In this document: positions 35,849 to 48,500 of the stretch, one piece after another
Layout of the letters: each line of letters begins with the position of its first letter
How positions within the stretch are numbered: the first letter of the stretch is position 1
Assembly (NCBI RefSeq): GCF_021134715.1
Contig: NC_060017.1
Coordinates: 4,650,001-4,714,000, forward strand
Reading direction: 5' to 3'
Source of the DNA: Daphnia pulex
Lineage: Eukaryota > Arthropoda > Branchiopoda > Diplostraca > Daphniidae
DNA length: 64,000 nucleotides
Notes under the pieces: model-generated
The model's input: the letters and a program-made list of their open reading frames with translations, nothing else
Database searches by the model: none
What the model was told of the DNA's origin: nothing
Made by a program: the position numbers and the translations under genes

Positions 35849-38800
35849 TTACAAAGAAGTTTTAGATATAGCCTTGAGAGGTTTGATGGTCAAATCGGCT
35901 AAAGATATCGCTTCGTCATGGTCTTGATGAGTCCGGATATCCAAATGCTCGGATTCTTCGCTCTCGCTAACGATCTGCCGTGAAAATAAATGTGATTACT
36001 ATTGCTGCTGGCATTGCGACGCGGACCCCCCCAATTTGCCTCCTCCCAGCTTAACCTGGTTATATAACCTAATAGAATACCTTCTCCAGACGATTTGCAA
36101 TGGTGATTGGCTTTGAACAGCACGTCCGTGTCAGGCCGGCCGCCGTGCTGCTGTTGTTGCTGACTGATTGATGGAGAGAGCCGGTAATGGAAGTGGATCG
36201 CGTGCCAGAGTCGTAGCTGGTGGCAGAGTTGTTGGGATTGCTATTGTAACACGCTATAAAGGGCGGGGTGAGAGAGCGGAGTCGGTAGTCGCGCCGGTCG
36301 CCGCCCGTCGACGTGATCTGAATCGAGTGAAACGACGTCCGCCACCCGCGCGTCGTGTTTGTCCTGCATCCATTCAAATGAAGAATCCTAATAGAGTTGT
36401 CTTTCATGCGCTTTCTATATCCCCCGAGAAACAGATATACATCTTTGGCCGTGAGACGAAATTATACCTCGAGTTGTTGGTGATGCTGTACTGCGACCAG
36501 GGCGAGTCCAAATTGTGATTTTGACGGAATCGCTTCCAGCGACGGGAAAGTTCACCTCGCACCTCGCCGTTCATCAGACAGTAGAGGAGGGCCACCAAAA
36601 ATCCCTGCAATCAAAAACAGCCGTTCGTTACATCTTCTTCAAATGTCGTAATAGGGACTTGGCCGTTTTGATTGGATATATTTGGATTATTTGTTACTTG
36701 AAACGAAGCGAAAAGTTGGTCAGAGACGAGTAGGGCCACTTCGACGGCTTCGCCGAGTCCATCGGCTCCGTGCATGATGCAATAGACGGTGTAATGAACT
36801 CCGAAGAGAGGCACCAGCACCAGCGTCGACTTTGCCCATTTCCTGTCACCCAAATAAGAAGAAAACCAATCAGTTGGTGAGCGATGGCCTTCATTAGATT
36901 GATTATAACAACTGTAGATATTACGTCCCAATCAACTGGGCGGCCGACATTCTTTCCATGCAGGTACATTCATGGAGAAGAGGGTCTTTTTTTAAAAAAA
37001 TCGGAGACGCTAGAACACGTGATGCGGCGTCAACAGTTTATGTGTGTGTGCATTCTGATTTTGATTTATTGTAAGTGAATATAAAGTAGTGGCGTATAGC
37101 GAGTGCAGTGTCAGTGAGCGTGAGGACCCAGGCAATAGAGTGTGAGAGTACCTTTTGTCTTGAATGATAAAAGCTTACCTGTACCTGTACTTGCGTGTCT
37201 CTGCAGAAACAGACGATCTTAACTTTGACAGGAGCACCCAAGCAATGTGCAGAAAGAAAATCAAATTGACCTGCCGGCGGGAAAATCAAATTGTCAATCC
37301 CAATTTTTTTCGAGATGAAAACTATAAAAGTGAGAGCCTTATTCAATACCAAAATAGAAGCTGTGATAGGACCCCGGATGAGCAACCAAAATATGATTTT
37401 GTTCTCGTTCGTCGTCCAGCACAGGAGATTTTCAAAGATGATGCGCATGACAACCCACGACGAGACGAATATGAAGGGTAATCCTATCAATCAAATTTGA
37501 AAGGATTGATCATACATATGCAGCCTTGTAATAGTATGTTGGACATTTCGGCTGTGTTTCACTTGACACACGTCCGCCTAGAAATATTATGTACAGCCCT
37601 ACAAGTGCAAAAGAAATTAGATTCTCATCCGCGCAATAATAAAACACGTACCCCATCCGAGGATGATGTAAATGGTGATGGCACTCGAGTCGGTGAAAAG
37701 CGCCAGGAAAATTAAGTTGTGCAAGTAGAGGCCTTCCATCAATATCCAAGAGTAATTGGCCATGATGAAATACTGCCACAAGCTCGTCACTAATTTGCAC
37801 TCCCACTGTATAAAGAAGATAGAACCAAACGTGACACAATAAGATCAACACTCTTATAAAACCGGACGAAAATAAAATCGCCAGCTGGGAAATCATTCTG
37901 ATATACTAAAAAGTAACCAAAAAAGATATACTGACGCCGCTCGTGCCGGGATACTGATGAAGGACGCCGTCGCTGGCGGCTTCGACCAGGGCCTCTTCGG
38001 TTGACAAGGCCAAGCTATCCAGTCCGTCGACAAAGAGGTTATCTCTGAGGAGGGCCATGAAGGCCCTCATGATGAAAGAGATGAACAGATGCATGTGGAG
38101 AGTGTTGCGAGGACAGTACAGCTTCCTATCACCAGTCCAATCAATTTTTGAAATTCATTTTTATAGATTGAAACAAAAAGATTTGAGATTTATACTTGAA
38201 CGACGCTAAAATGCAGAGGGCGATGAGCAAGGTGCCGAGAGAAACGCCGTAACCGACCTGCGATATCCTCCTGATGATTGGCAGCCAAGTCTGTGTGCAT
38301 CGTCGATCAAAGGACACACAAAAGCATGAGAGTCGTAAGGAGGAACCTCGGCGAGCAAATTGCGCAATAGATAACTTCAAAGTCTATAATATTCTTACCT
38401 CGAAGAGCGTCGTATTGAATGGCGAGTGCCGAGACAGTCCGCACGATGAGTAATTGGTCCAAGTTCTATTTTCTTGGAGGTTAAAGTACCACGTCGCTTC
38501 TTCCGTGCAGTGCCGAGTCGCCAAAGCCTGTTGGTATTAGAATAGAGTAGATTGATTGAATTATCATTCATGAGGCTCCTCTTAAAGTTATGGCTGTGCG
38601 CACACACAACTATAAACTCGAGACGCATCACTGCCACTAGCCTAAACTCTCCCCCCCCCCCCCCTCCTATACTTGAAATCTTTTTTTGTTCTTCATTCGT
38701 TTATTTTAGTCCCGAATTGAAAGTCAATGGGAAACTTTAAAATTCTGCATAGAAACTGGAATTTGTCTATTTTGAGGAGCTCAATTTTTCGGCCTATAGT

Positions 38801-40305
38801 TTGCAAGGTGCCGCCGGCCTTTTTTTTCAAACATTTGCCTCCGCACCGGATTTGATTACGAGCATCCGTATCAAAGAGTGCTGGCGGAGGCTCTTCCATA
38901 GCGCTGGTGGCCGCAAGCCCCTGTTGTCAGCAGCTACCGTAAACAACCGGATTTGCTGGCTGGATTCCGCCAACAGGAATGATGGACGAGAGACTTTGCT
39001 GGGTGAGCCGTACCAAAAGTATAAACATCAAAATGCTTTCAAAACGGCCATTGTGTGATGACGCTGGAAATCAAGTCCGGCTGAGGAAGGGAAGTTAGAA
39101 AAGGAGGGGAGTCTTTTCTATGGGTCCAGGAATGGAGACGGGCAGGAGCAGCCGAGTAAATGACATGACGCGTGATCTGAAAGCTCCTAGATGACCATTG
39201 GCGAGCCTTAAGCAGACACGGACGCCCGCCGAGACGCGCGGAAAGAACGGAAATGACGCTGCACTGTCATCCGACAGCAGTGCGTGTATAGAGAGGAGTA
39301 GGTAGGTCGAGTTTCTCCGAATGCCGGACACAATAGAAGAGCGGCCAGCAGTGTCCATCAGTTTAGTGGGGGAAAGAGGAGATTGCGATGTCGGATTTGA
39401 CAAGATAAAAATAATATTAAGACTCACCAGGACGTCAAAGCCGTCGACGTAGCCCGGACAGGCCAGATGGCTCGTGACGTTGGCCGGTGTTGGTGGCCAG
39501 CACAAAAGGCCATCCCAGATGCGGGGACATTCCTCTCCTATTTTCGTCAAGTATAAACGTCAATCAGAGAAGGAAGAAGGAAAAGAAAAAAGAAATCAAG
39601 TCAAATGATCCTAATCCAGTTGAACGCCGTCGTTGAGTCAACAACAAACATTTTGATTCGACGATCGATAAAAGGAATCGAAATAATTCAGAGAAAAAGA
39701 ATCAATTATCATTTGACTGAAAGCTTCCCTAGGCGACGTCAACTATGAATGATCGATAAAAAGAAAAGAAAAAAAGAACTCCCGACTTCTTTTTGTCGAA
39801 AACCGTCTCAGCTGGAGCGGATGCAAACTCACTTGATTAGACGTCAAGTCCGGATGAACGGGAAAGTCTTTCTTTTCTTTCGTTCTTTTTTTTTTAACTC
39901 GTTACATCATCTGGTGGCGACAGCCGTTATTTCTTTCTTTTATTCCCTCAATCATTAACGGAGAAATCAGTCCCAACACATTCAGCCAATAGAAATTCTT
40001 TTGTTCGCAGTCGTGCGTGATTTAATCAAACGCGGAACTCTTCATCCGGCTCAAAATGTCTGTACAGAGCCATCCAGCTTGTTCAATTCTTTTACACAGC
40101 TTCTTTGTCTATTATATAGGCTGCCAAGAGCAGTGTAAAGTAGTACGTAGGAGAAGACTTAAAGCGAAACGAGCGCTTGGCATTTACCTTTGAGTTCCGT
40201 GTCTGATGTCAACGACGCTTCCAAGCAATCGCTTTCCAAACGGTCGAGCAGGGCCGCCAATTCATGCATTGCTGTCCTTATTCCGGAATCGGTCTGCCGA
40301 TGATT
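35849..40305 (-). CDS. Family B GPCR, parathyroid-hormone-receptor-like (signal exon not found)
   Basis: Twelve exons join in phase: 40188-40305, 39428-39537, 38399-38527, 38196-38290, 37936-38125, 37652-37805, 37350-37483, 37179-37270, 36698-36842, 36468-36604, 36081-36363 and 35849-35974, giving 570 residues without the first exon. The ectodomain has the six family cysteines (model positions 27, 43, 52, 66, 83, 105) and the WDGLLCWP motif. Seven helices follow; PRNTLHMHLFISFIMRA, YSWILMEGLYLHNLIF, LCWTTNENK, STLVLVPLFGVHYTVY and ALLYCLMNGEVRGEL match family B. RNTLHMHLF and PLFGVHYTV point to PTH receptors over CRF/DH44, calcitonin/DH31 or PDF receptors. Such receptors bind peptide hormones and signal mainly through Gs. 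The tail is Ser/Thr-rich and ends in KTSL, a possible class I PDZ ligand. The signal peptide must lie in an exon upstream of 40305. Confidence 0.82.
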
Positions 40306-41015
40306 CTGCGATAGCAAAACAAATATCATCAGGAATAAAAAAAACCAATCAAAAACTCAAGTGGCAATCAAAAATTGTGACAAGTATGACATATATGTAT
40401 ATAGGTCGCAAGATGGGGAGGACCAACATGATACATATGGAAAGTGAATACTGATAAAAAAAATATTAATTTGCCCGGTTGCCATGGGTTACAAGTGCTT
40501 CAAATGCACTGGATGAGGCTTAATGCAAATCATAATAATATAATCGGATTTTTCTATTCGCCCAGCAGCATATATACTCTACGAACAAGACGAAAATAAA
40601 TTGAAGAAAATCTAATTCAGTGGAACGGAAGAAACCAAGAGAGAGTCTGATCGAATGTGTACGAAAAAAAGAAACTGATTTGTTTCAGCACGACCGCGAA
40701 AGAGCTTTTTTTCTTTTTTATTACCCTCCTATAGATCTATAAAGGTACATCTCGTATTTTGATTGGCGGGTATTGAGACATGGGGATACAGACTCGTCGT
40801 TATCTTTGGTTGTTGGTGATGACGAAGCGAGCGGGGGGCCAATCGATTGGGGTTGATTTATTGCAGCAGCTTCATTGATGGTTGTGCTGCTGGGAATAGC
40901 TGGTCGTTGCACAATTCAGAATAGAACGCCGGCGACAACAGAGCCAGACGGCCGGCCGGCCCTGAGGGACAAGGTCCAAAAATGACGTGTATAGCCCTTT
41001 CCATCGGCAGCTGTA
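40306..41015. other. Intron or upstream sequence of the GPCR, no exon found
   Basis: A minus-strand frame at 40721-40912 (63 codons) is Ser/Thr/Pro-rich without conserved features, and has no signal peptide that could supply the missing first exon. Confidence 0.4.
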
Positions 41016-41912
41016 CAGTACCCACCAAACTATTAGGTACACCCCCCTATTTTCAATGCATTCTTATGGCACTACGTGTCCTAGAAAAATGCAATAACTC
41101 TTGAACCGCTTGGGCTAGATTTTTTTCCTTTTGGCCCTGAGTAGATCTAATGATGATCTACATTTTTTCTACACATGAAGTTGTCGTAGGATTAACCCCC
41201 ACGGCGCTACGGTATCGTTCAGTTTATTAGGTACACCCGTTTTCCCCCCATATGCGCCGTGTTAAATACGGCGTTTTCCAAAATTTACAAAAAATACTAA
41301 AAATCAAGCTAAAATCTTTTTCTTTGTGCCAAAAGATGCAGAATTCTTCACTCTATGCGAATATAAAGAATAATTTACAATCAAACCAACTCAGAGAACC
41401 CTTCCCTATACCTCAAAGTTTTCCACTTCAAAATTTGGCGAAATTGGGCGCCCTCTGCTGGCGAAAGTGCAAGTTTGTTGAAAAAAGTACAAATTTTGAA
41501 GTGGAAAACTTTGAGGTATAGGGAAGGGTTCTCTGAGTTGATTTGATTGTAAATTATTCTTTATATTCGTATAGAGTGAAGAATTCTGCATCTTTTGGCA
41601 CAAAGAAAAAGATTTTAGCTTGATTTTTAGTATTTTTTGTAAATTTTGGAAAACGCCGTATTTAACACGGCGCATATGGGGGGAAAACGGGTGTACCTAA
41701 TAAACTGAACGATACCGTAGCGCCGTGGGGGTTAATCCTACGACAACTTCATGTGTAGAAAAAATGTAGATCATCATTAGATCTACTCAGGGCCAAAAGG
41801 AAAAAAATCTAGCCCAAGCGGTTCAACAGTTATTGCATTTTTTCTAGGACACGTAGTGCCATAAGAATGCATTGAAAATAGGGGGGTGTACCTAATAGTT
41901 TGGTGGGTACTG
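41016..41912. mobile_element. Fold-back MITE, Tc1/mariner type, with TA target duplication
   Basis: A near-perfect palindrome: ~420-bp inverted arms starting CAGTACCCACCAAACTATTA at 41016 and ending with its reverse complement at 41912. The element is bounded by TA on both sides (41014-41015 and 41913-41914). TA duplication and a CAGTACCC-type terminus fit Tc1/mariner transposition. It has no transposase, so it would need one in trans. About 50 bp of non-palindromic sequence lie at the centre (about 41439-41489). Arm identity is very high (visible differences include CTCTTGAACC against CTGTTGAACC), which suggests a young insertion. Confidence 0.85.
41448..41461 (-). promoter_or_regulatory. 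CTCF-consensus match in the MITE loop
   Basis: The minus strand reads CCAGCAGAGGGCGC, matching the CTCF core consensus CCASYAGRKGGCRS at all 14 positions. It lies 3 bp from the exact middle of the fold-back element. Binding is not shown by sequence alone. Confidence 0.45.
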
Positions 41913-41914
41913 TA

Positions 41915-44900
41915 TATTGCAGCTAGCAGTTGGCCAAAGAATATAAAGACAAAGTGGACGGGCAGAGTGACAAATCGTGTTCTTGTCACCTGACGCCCGT
42001 CAGGGAATCAACACTGCGATATCCATCTCTCTGCTGGAACTACGTGAGGGTTGGTTCCGTCATACATTCACCGCCAAAGAGCACGTCTTTCCTGTTGGCG
42101 AATAATCGTCTGGAATTTCCAGCCAATAACGGGAATAACAGACAAGAGCCCAGCAAGCCAAAAGTGAAACTGACGTGTCAAGCACTACTCCAACAGTTTC
42201 TTTGTCAATTAGATTTCGTCGGCGTGACACGGAAAAAGGCGTGAATCAAAAACTTGGGAAAAGTATTTGGAAGGGGGAAACGGATATGAGGAAAGCGGAC
42301 GACATTTCTTCATATCCCGGCCGCTCCTATTATGTCGTCGTGTTGGTTTCTTGGAAATTTTCGCCTCCCAATAAAGGACTGACCGATCGCAGCTCGACAT
42401 TGAATGTTAATACTCCTCACTGCGTGTCAGCCGTGCTGCTGGATGGCTGTCGCAAACGGTGTGTGGAGAATCGACTCCATTAGTCCCGAACAAGGGAGAC
42501 TCTGGCTGGCGCTCCTTGTTGGGTAACATATTATGATTCCTTCCAGCCCATCCGACGCTTTCTTAAGCCTGCCGCTATTCGATACCTTCGGCAACAAAGC
42601 GACGACACACACACAATGTACGGAAAATCCCTAACCAAAACGCAGGAGCACAGCCAGCCAACACAACAGACAGACCCACCGTTTTGGGTGAGAAGCTGCC
42701 ACCGCCAACGCACAGGGGCGGGTCTGCCTATAGAGTTGGCAATGGATCAATTCGGCTCAAGGAGGGATCCCAATGGGGAAAAGGATATATTATCATTCGT
42801 GTGTGCGAGATGTGTAATATTGTCGCGGTATATTCCCGTCGATTTCCCAGCGGCAGGGCATTACATAAACCCCTCACCATCACCACCACCACCAGCAGCG
42901 TTGTGGTTCAGTTCATCTTTAGTCAAAAAATTCGATAGGCCCAGCCCTTCGGCTGTCGTATAGAATCCCGCCAGTATGCAAACAAGCATCAAAACGGGTC
43001 CAGCACCGAGATCCGCACGACAAATACTATGCCCAGATTTACACAGTCTATGTAAACCTGCCTGGTCAATCCAAAGTGTCCTCTCGCTTGCGTAGATTTA
43101 GTTGGGGAGGGTGGAATATCCATTAGGCAAACACGAGTGCGTTTTCGAGACGTGCTCCCGATCGTCCCGGACCTTCTCTCACGAAACTTTGGAAACGACA
43201 ACGGGATGAAAAGTGGAAAGAATAAATAAAAAATATAAAAAAAAACATACCCTGGGCACTCTGCGAATAACTGTCAATACATATGTCCAGGGGACGGCGG
43301 CCTAGACACCATTACTTGTCTATTCCCACTCTATATGGTGGACGAACAGACGGGCAAGAATAGAGAGAGCCAATATTATCCAAAGGCATGAAACGTTGCT
43401 GGACTAGAACATTCGAGTCGCTTGTTGAGCTCCCAGGATTTTTCATCCCCCAGGTAAAATCAAGGAACGGCACGCGCGCCTACATATTCACTTCTTCTTC
43501 TCGTGCAAAGGTATGGGGAGTTATGGGACTAGAAGATTTCGTCCCGTTTTTCGTCCGCTGCCCTTCAATCGCACAATGTTCACGCGGTGGGGGGAAATCA
43601 AAGCAGTCGTGCGTGATTCGCAACAATCCCGCCTTTTCGTGAGCTGTGCGTGTGTTTGGCGGGTTGGCTGCCTTCCTGTGCTGAAGGTCGGCAGGTTCTT
43701 CATTTTCATTTGTCTAGTGGCGCACAGTTAAAGCGACTCGATGGTTCCGTCGTCGTTCCTTTTTTTTTATTTTTTTATTTTCTCCCGCGCACTCGGGGAA
43801 AATTGCGTTTACAGGATTTCCTTTGCTCCCGGCTCGTCTTCCCCATTATTTCTCGTATCTTAATAACAGATAAAAGTGAAATAGACTGGCGAGATAGAGT
43901 GAAAAAAAAGGGAAGAAGAAACTCTCGCCCCCCAAAGGCTCACGCGTTCTCCCCCTAGAATCCCGTGAATGCAACGCTCGCAGTCCCGACAATCTCCACA
44001 AGATTTAATTAGCTCATTATTTGAATCGCAGAATAGAAACAAATTTCTGGAGGTTTTTTTTCCCCCCGTGGATGAATGGATGCCCTAATAATTTCCCGCG
44101 GCAAGCCAAACTGTTGAGAATCCTCCAGGAAAACTGTTCAGAATCCCCCCACCCCAAGCGAAAGTGAATTCATTTCTATTAGTATTTTCAAGCTCATACC
44201 AAGATAATACCGCGCGGTACAAACGAATAAAGGCAGACCTTTGTCGGGAATGAATTCCGGGAGATCTTACAAGGTCTGACACATGATGAGGTGGGCGTCG
44301 TTCCTTTTAAAAGGGAGAAAAATACTTTTCTTTAAGGGAATAAAGCGAGAAAATCTCACACACATATTGTTGTTCAAAATCAATTAATAAAAAAAAAGGA
44401 AGAAGAAAGTCTGGAAGCTACTGAATCCTCCGGAGAGATGAGAGAACCTATTAAAAATGTTGGAAGCCATTGATGATCATTTCCCAAACTGAACCTCCAT
44501 CTACTATAGGCGGGAATTAGCTGATGATAATCAATGGCTTCATCTTACACATTAGACGCATATTATCCAAACAACTTTGGGCGCTCTCACAAAAGAGTCT
44601 TATAGATCTATTTGCGTATTACATCGCTGGGTATAATCCCATGATATCAAATTGGAATTGATGAGCTATTGATGAGCCTGTACCAAAATAGAAATTCCGG
44701 GAGATGGTCTATACTGAAGAAAAATTGCGAGCGATTCGTCGTGAGGCAATCAGATGAAAAACAATGATAACAACAGAGGAGGAGGAGGACGACTGGTGGA
44801 CAAGTTAACGAGCGGGGCGGTTTTTTTTTTTTGTTTTTCTTTTTTAGATTGGACGACCTGATGAGATATTTGTGCGTTCACCGGAACTGGTCGAAACTTT

Positions 44901-45340
44901 GCCCGGCAAACTTCTTGGAAACGACAACAAGAAAAGACGTTGGGCCAGCCAGTCGCGGGTCTGATATTTGGGAACCTCAAATAAATAAATAATAATCATT
45001 TTAAAAAATAAAATAAAAATGCGTGTCGGGCAAAAGAGAAGCCAAAACAAACAGAGGGGGGCCGTCATCATCATCATCGACTGTCGTAATAAATACACAT
45101 TTCAATGTTTGCCTACCTTTTTCGAGTGGGGGCGAGGGTAGTTTAGTTTTTCTTTTCCCCCGGCCAATAATAAAATGGCAAAGACGGTGGCCACTCAACA
45201 GCGTTGGGCGCTGATCGACCAAACTTGAGCCAAATCAAAATAATAATAATAAAAAAAATAAACGGTGGCGGTGGTCGTTGAAAAGAGACTTGAGAGGGGC
45301 CACTTGTTGATAACGAGGCGACGACGTGAGTGAGAGAGCG
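41915..45340. other. Long non-coding stretch, no gene supported
   Basis: Mixed-composition DNA with A-rich and pyrimidine-rich runs. Frames are short, overlap on both strands and show no family resemblance. It may be the first intron of the GPCR, whose remaining 5' exon should lie to the right of 40305. Confidence 0.4.
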
Positions 45341-45544
45341 GACAATGGGCCAGCGACAACACAATCCACCGACGGCTCAAGAAGCTTCAAACACTACTAG
45401 TCCTAGTCCAACTAACGTACATTTACTCTCTCTCTCGTGTGGAAAAAAGGAGATAAGAAAAAACAAAAATAAATCGAAAAAGGCCAAATGGTCGCGTCCG
45501 GGGGGACGAGAGCAGAGAGAACGAGCTGACACACAACAGGAGGA

Positions 45545-45576
45545 GCAGCAACAGCAGCAACAGCAGCAGCAGCAGC
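45545..45576. repeat. CAG/CAA triplet repeat
   Basis: About eleven triplets, mostly CAG with interspersed CAA. On the plus strand it lies in a 96-codon frame as poly-Gln; on the minus strand it reads as poly-Leu. Neither frame has other coding support. Confidence 0.8.
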
Positions 45577-45579
45577 TTG

Positions 45580-48500
45580 ATGATGCTGACCAGACGCCGG
45601 CTCTTCAAGTCTTGTTCTAGCTCCTATCCCGTCTCTAGATCGACTTGTATAGTCTGCCAGCCACCAGCCCAGCCCAGCATAGCCCAGCACAGCTTGACTA
45701 AATGTTGGTCTGGTCCCGAGACTGCGCTGGCGGGAAGCGCATCGCTTCTCTCCAGAGACGCGCACGACCAAGTCAAATAGGAAAAAAAAAATAAAAAAAA
45801 ATAAGACAAACTAAAGAAGCTAGGTCAGAAAATAAAAGAGTCAACCTCTCTCCCTCTCTCTCTTGTCTGGCTAAGAAAAATACAAGAGAATGTGGGGGAC
45901 TATTTTGAAGCGCGTGCTGCGCAATTCTTTTCGAAACCCGCGAGCAGAACCGCCCAAAAACTCTTGTGCACAGCTCCTTTAGCTTCCCAACCCTGTAGGG
46001 AATAAATAAGCACGTCTCACTCTGGCCGGCCAGCCCTTAATAAAGATGTTGCGTGTGTGTGTCTTCATTTGGCGAAAACTCGTCAACGGCCAGCAGCAGC
46101 GGCGGTCGAGAGACGAATCAAGAGCGCGGCATTGGTGCAAAGACTCTCCCGTCTGCGCTCGCATATGCACCAACATATACTTAAGAGAGCGAAATGCCGT
46201 TAGATCGTGGCCCAACTACCAAACAAACCACACAAGAGCATTACATAATAATACAAGACGGAAAGAATAGAATCCAAACACAATAAGAGAAAGAACAAAC
46301 AAAATGCCCGGCCTTTTCAAATAAGCTGTCAACTTTACAACCCCCACGAAAAAAAAAAGTTTTTAAAACAACAACAACAAAAGCATCACTATTTACAGAG
46401 TTGTTGTTGTTTTATATCTCCCTCGTTTCCCGCAAAATTTCCCGAAAAAAAAGAGATGCTGTTGGCCGGGGCTTTTCTGTTTTCTTTTAAAATAAGAACG
46501 TTATCGACTATTCATTCCACATTGACGATTTGCGAGCGAAAGTTGAACGAAACAACCAGACTCCGCCCTCGTGAAAAACCCACACCATCCTTCAGCCTAC
46601 TATGTGTGTACTGTACTCCCTTTCTCTCTCTATATATACATATAAGAAAGCGGGCTTATCTAATTGACGTGAACCGGTTATGAAAGTAGAGAAGCTACCG
46701 GCTCTCATTCACATTATATATAGTACGTTTTTCATTTTACGAGACAGCCTTATATTCCCCGCTCAGTTTTGCTCATAAAATTTTTCAAAAAGGGAAAGAA
46801 AAAAGAATAAAAATAAAATAGCGGAGCGGCCAGTCAATAGAGTCGAGTCCGCATATCGATTTTGTGTTTATATTCATTTTATTTTTTACGTCCTTATACA
46901 AGAAAAAAGAAAACCTACAGAGTCTGATTCCTCTATATATATATATATAAGCCGGCTCGAAACCCAGTCATCCGTTTCAAAATCCAAATAGAAATGTGTG
47001 TGTAGACTTTTTTCCATTGTGATTGAGGGAATATACAGATAAATACTCTGTCTCTCTCTCTCTTCTATACCATCGAAGATTTCGATGTTTTTCACTTTTA
47101 TTTATTTTTGAAATAAAATTCGCGTTAGTTGTTTCACCGTCGACTGCACACGGGCTTTTCACCTCAATGTCATTAGTGCGAAATCGCTGCGTCGTCGTGG
47201 GCTTTCCAACGAAAACGCCACAATGGGAGGCCTTGAAACTTTGGCCTATAATAGAACTTCCCGTGCCCAACCTTTTCAAAATAAATGATAAAAAATAAAA
47301 AAATATATAAACGATGAGAAAAAAAGTTGGTTTAACCCAGCCTAGTAGCCTATATAATCTAGAGAGTTGACGATGTATAAATGACGTGATAAAAAGATGC
47401 GCGTTCCGTTACACAGGCCGGCTGCTGCTGCCTGGTGACGGCATGGAAAGAAAAAGAAAAACCTCACCACACAATATTTAAATAAAAATCTAAGAAAAAA
47501 AAAATACGAAGCGTGTCGGCATAATAGATCCGGGCGATATCTATATATCAACATATTTATAACGTCGTGAAAATAAATATAGGAGAGCCCAGCACGAAAA
47601 AAAAGGGAGCCGGGCGGCGCCGGGCAGAAAATAAAAAAAAAAAACGTCGGGGAGGCCCAGAGTTGTACACAGGATGCTGCTGCTGCTGCTGCTGCGCATT
47701 GATGCTGTGTAAATAATGTAGTCGTGTAGGTGTTGATTATTGACTCAGCGTCACGGGGACGCTCGTATACAACTTTATTCTACACGTCTAGTATATATAT
47801 ATATCCACCTTCCTCTTTCATTTTTGCGCTCTTCTATATGTACGTATGGATGGATAAATATAGGTCGGGTCATACTGGTGTTGGTGTGTGTGTGTGCTAA
47901 GTCCCGGCAATGCCACGGGCATCTGGCACCGACTTGATTCCAATCACATGCGACGAGAGAGCCGGAATAAACTTTTATTTCACGGCCCAGAGAAAATAAA
48001 AAAGGAAATCCAATAAAACAGAAATAAGAAATGGCGCTGTCGTCGTGAAGGTAAAACACGGTTGCAAATTGACGCAAGCAGTTGTCGGCAATATGGAAGT
48101 GTGATGATGACGACGACGCGAACAAAAGTTGCCAACCGTCGGCGAACCAACTCTTGGCGACAAGCTTTTCATCACGATGACAAAGTTGGGATTTATCACC
48201 TAGTTGAATTTCCCGCGCTCCAGATGCGATTAAAAGATTCGGCGCAAACTCATTTTGCACCGAGGAAAAGAAGAAGCTTACGGCTTATCTTTGCCCGAGG
48301 CTACAAGAGCGAGACAACTGTATTTATACATACACATAGGCCGTGTTAAACGAAAATGTTGCAGAGTCTACGCATTTATATTACGTGTTTCTCGGCAAAT
48401 GCAAATGAGTGCACCCATCTCCCACGAGCGATTGAACTGACGCAATGCCGCCCCACCATAGGGCAGAGCTAGAAAAATCTTGATCCTGGCGGAGGGGGAT

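Noticed and set aside
41252-41675. Two opposing 89-codon frames inside the fold-back element
   Set aside because: They are mirror readings of the same inverted repeat, with no transposase motif.
45423-45608. Minus-strand poly-Leu frame resembling a signal peptide, a candidate for the missing GPCR first exon
   Set aside because: The Leu run is just the CAG/CAA repeat read on the other strand, there is no in-frame ATG, and a stop lies shortly upstream.
45345-45620. Plus-strand frame with poly-Gln
   Set aside because: Only the triplet repeat makes it look protein-like. No homology or splice support.
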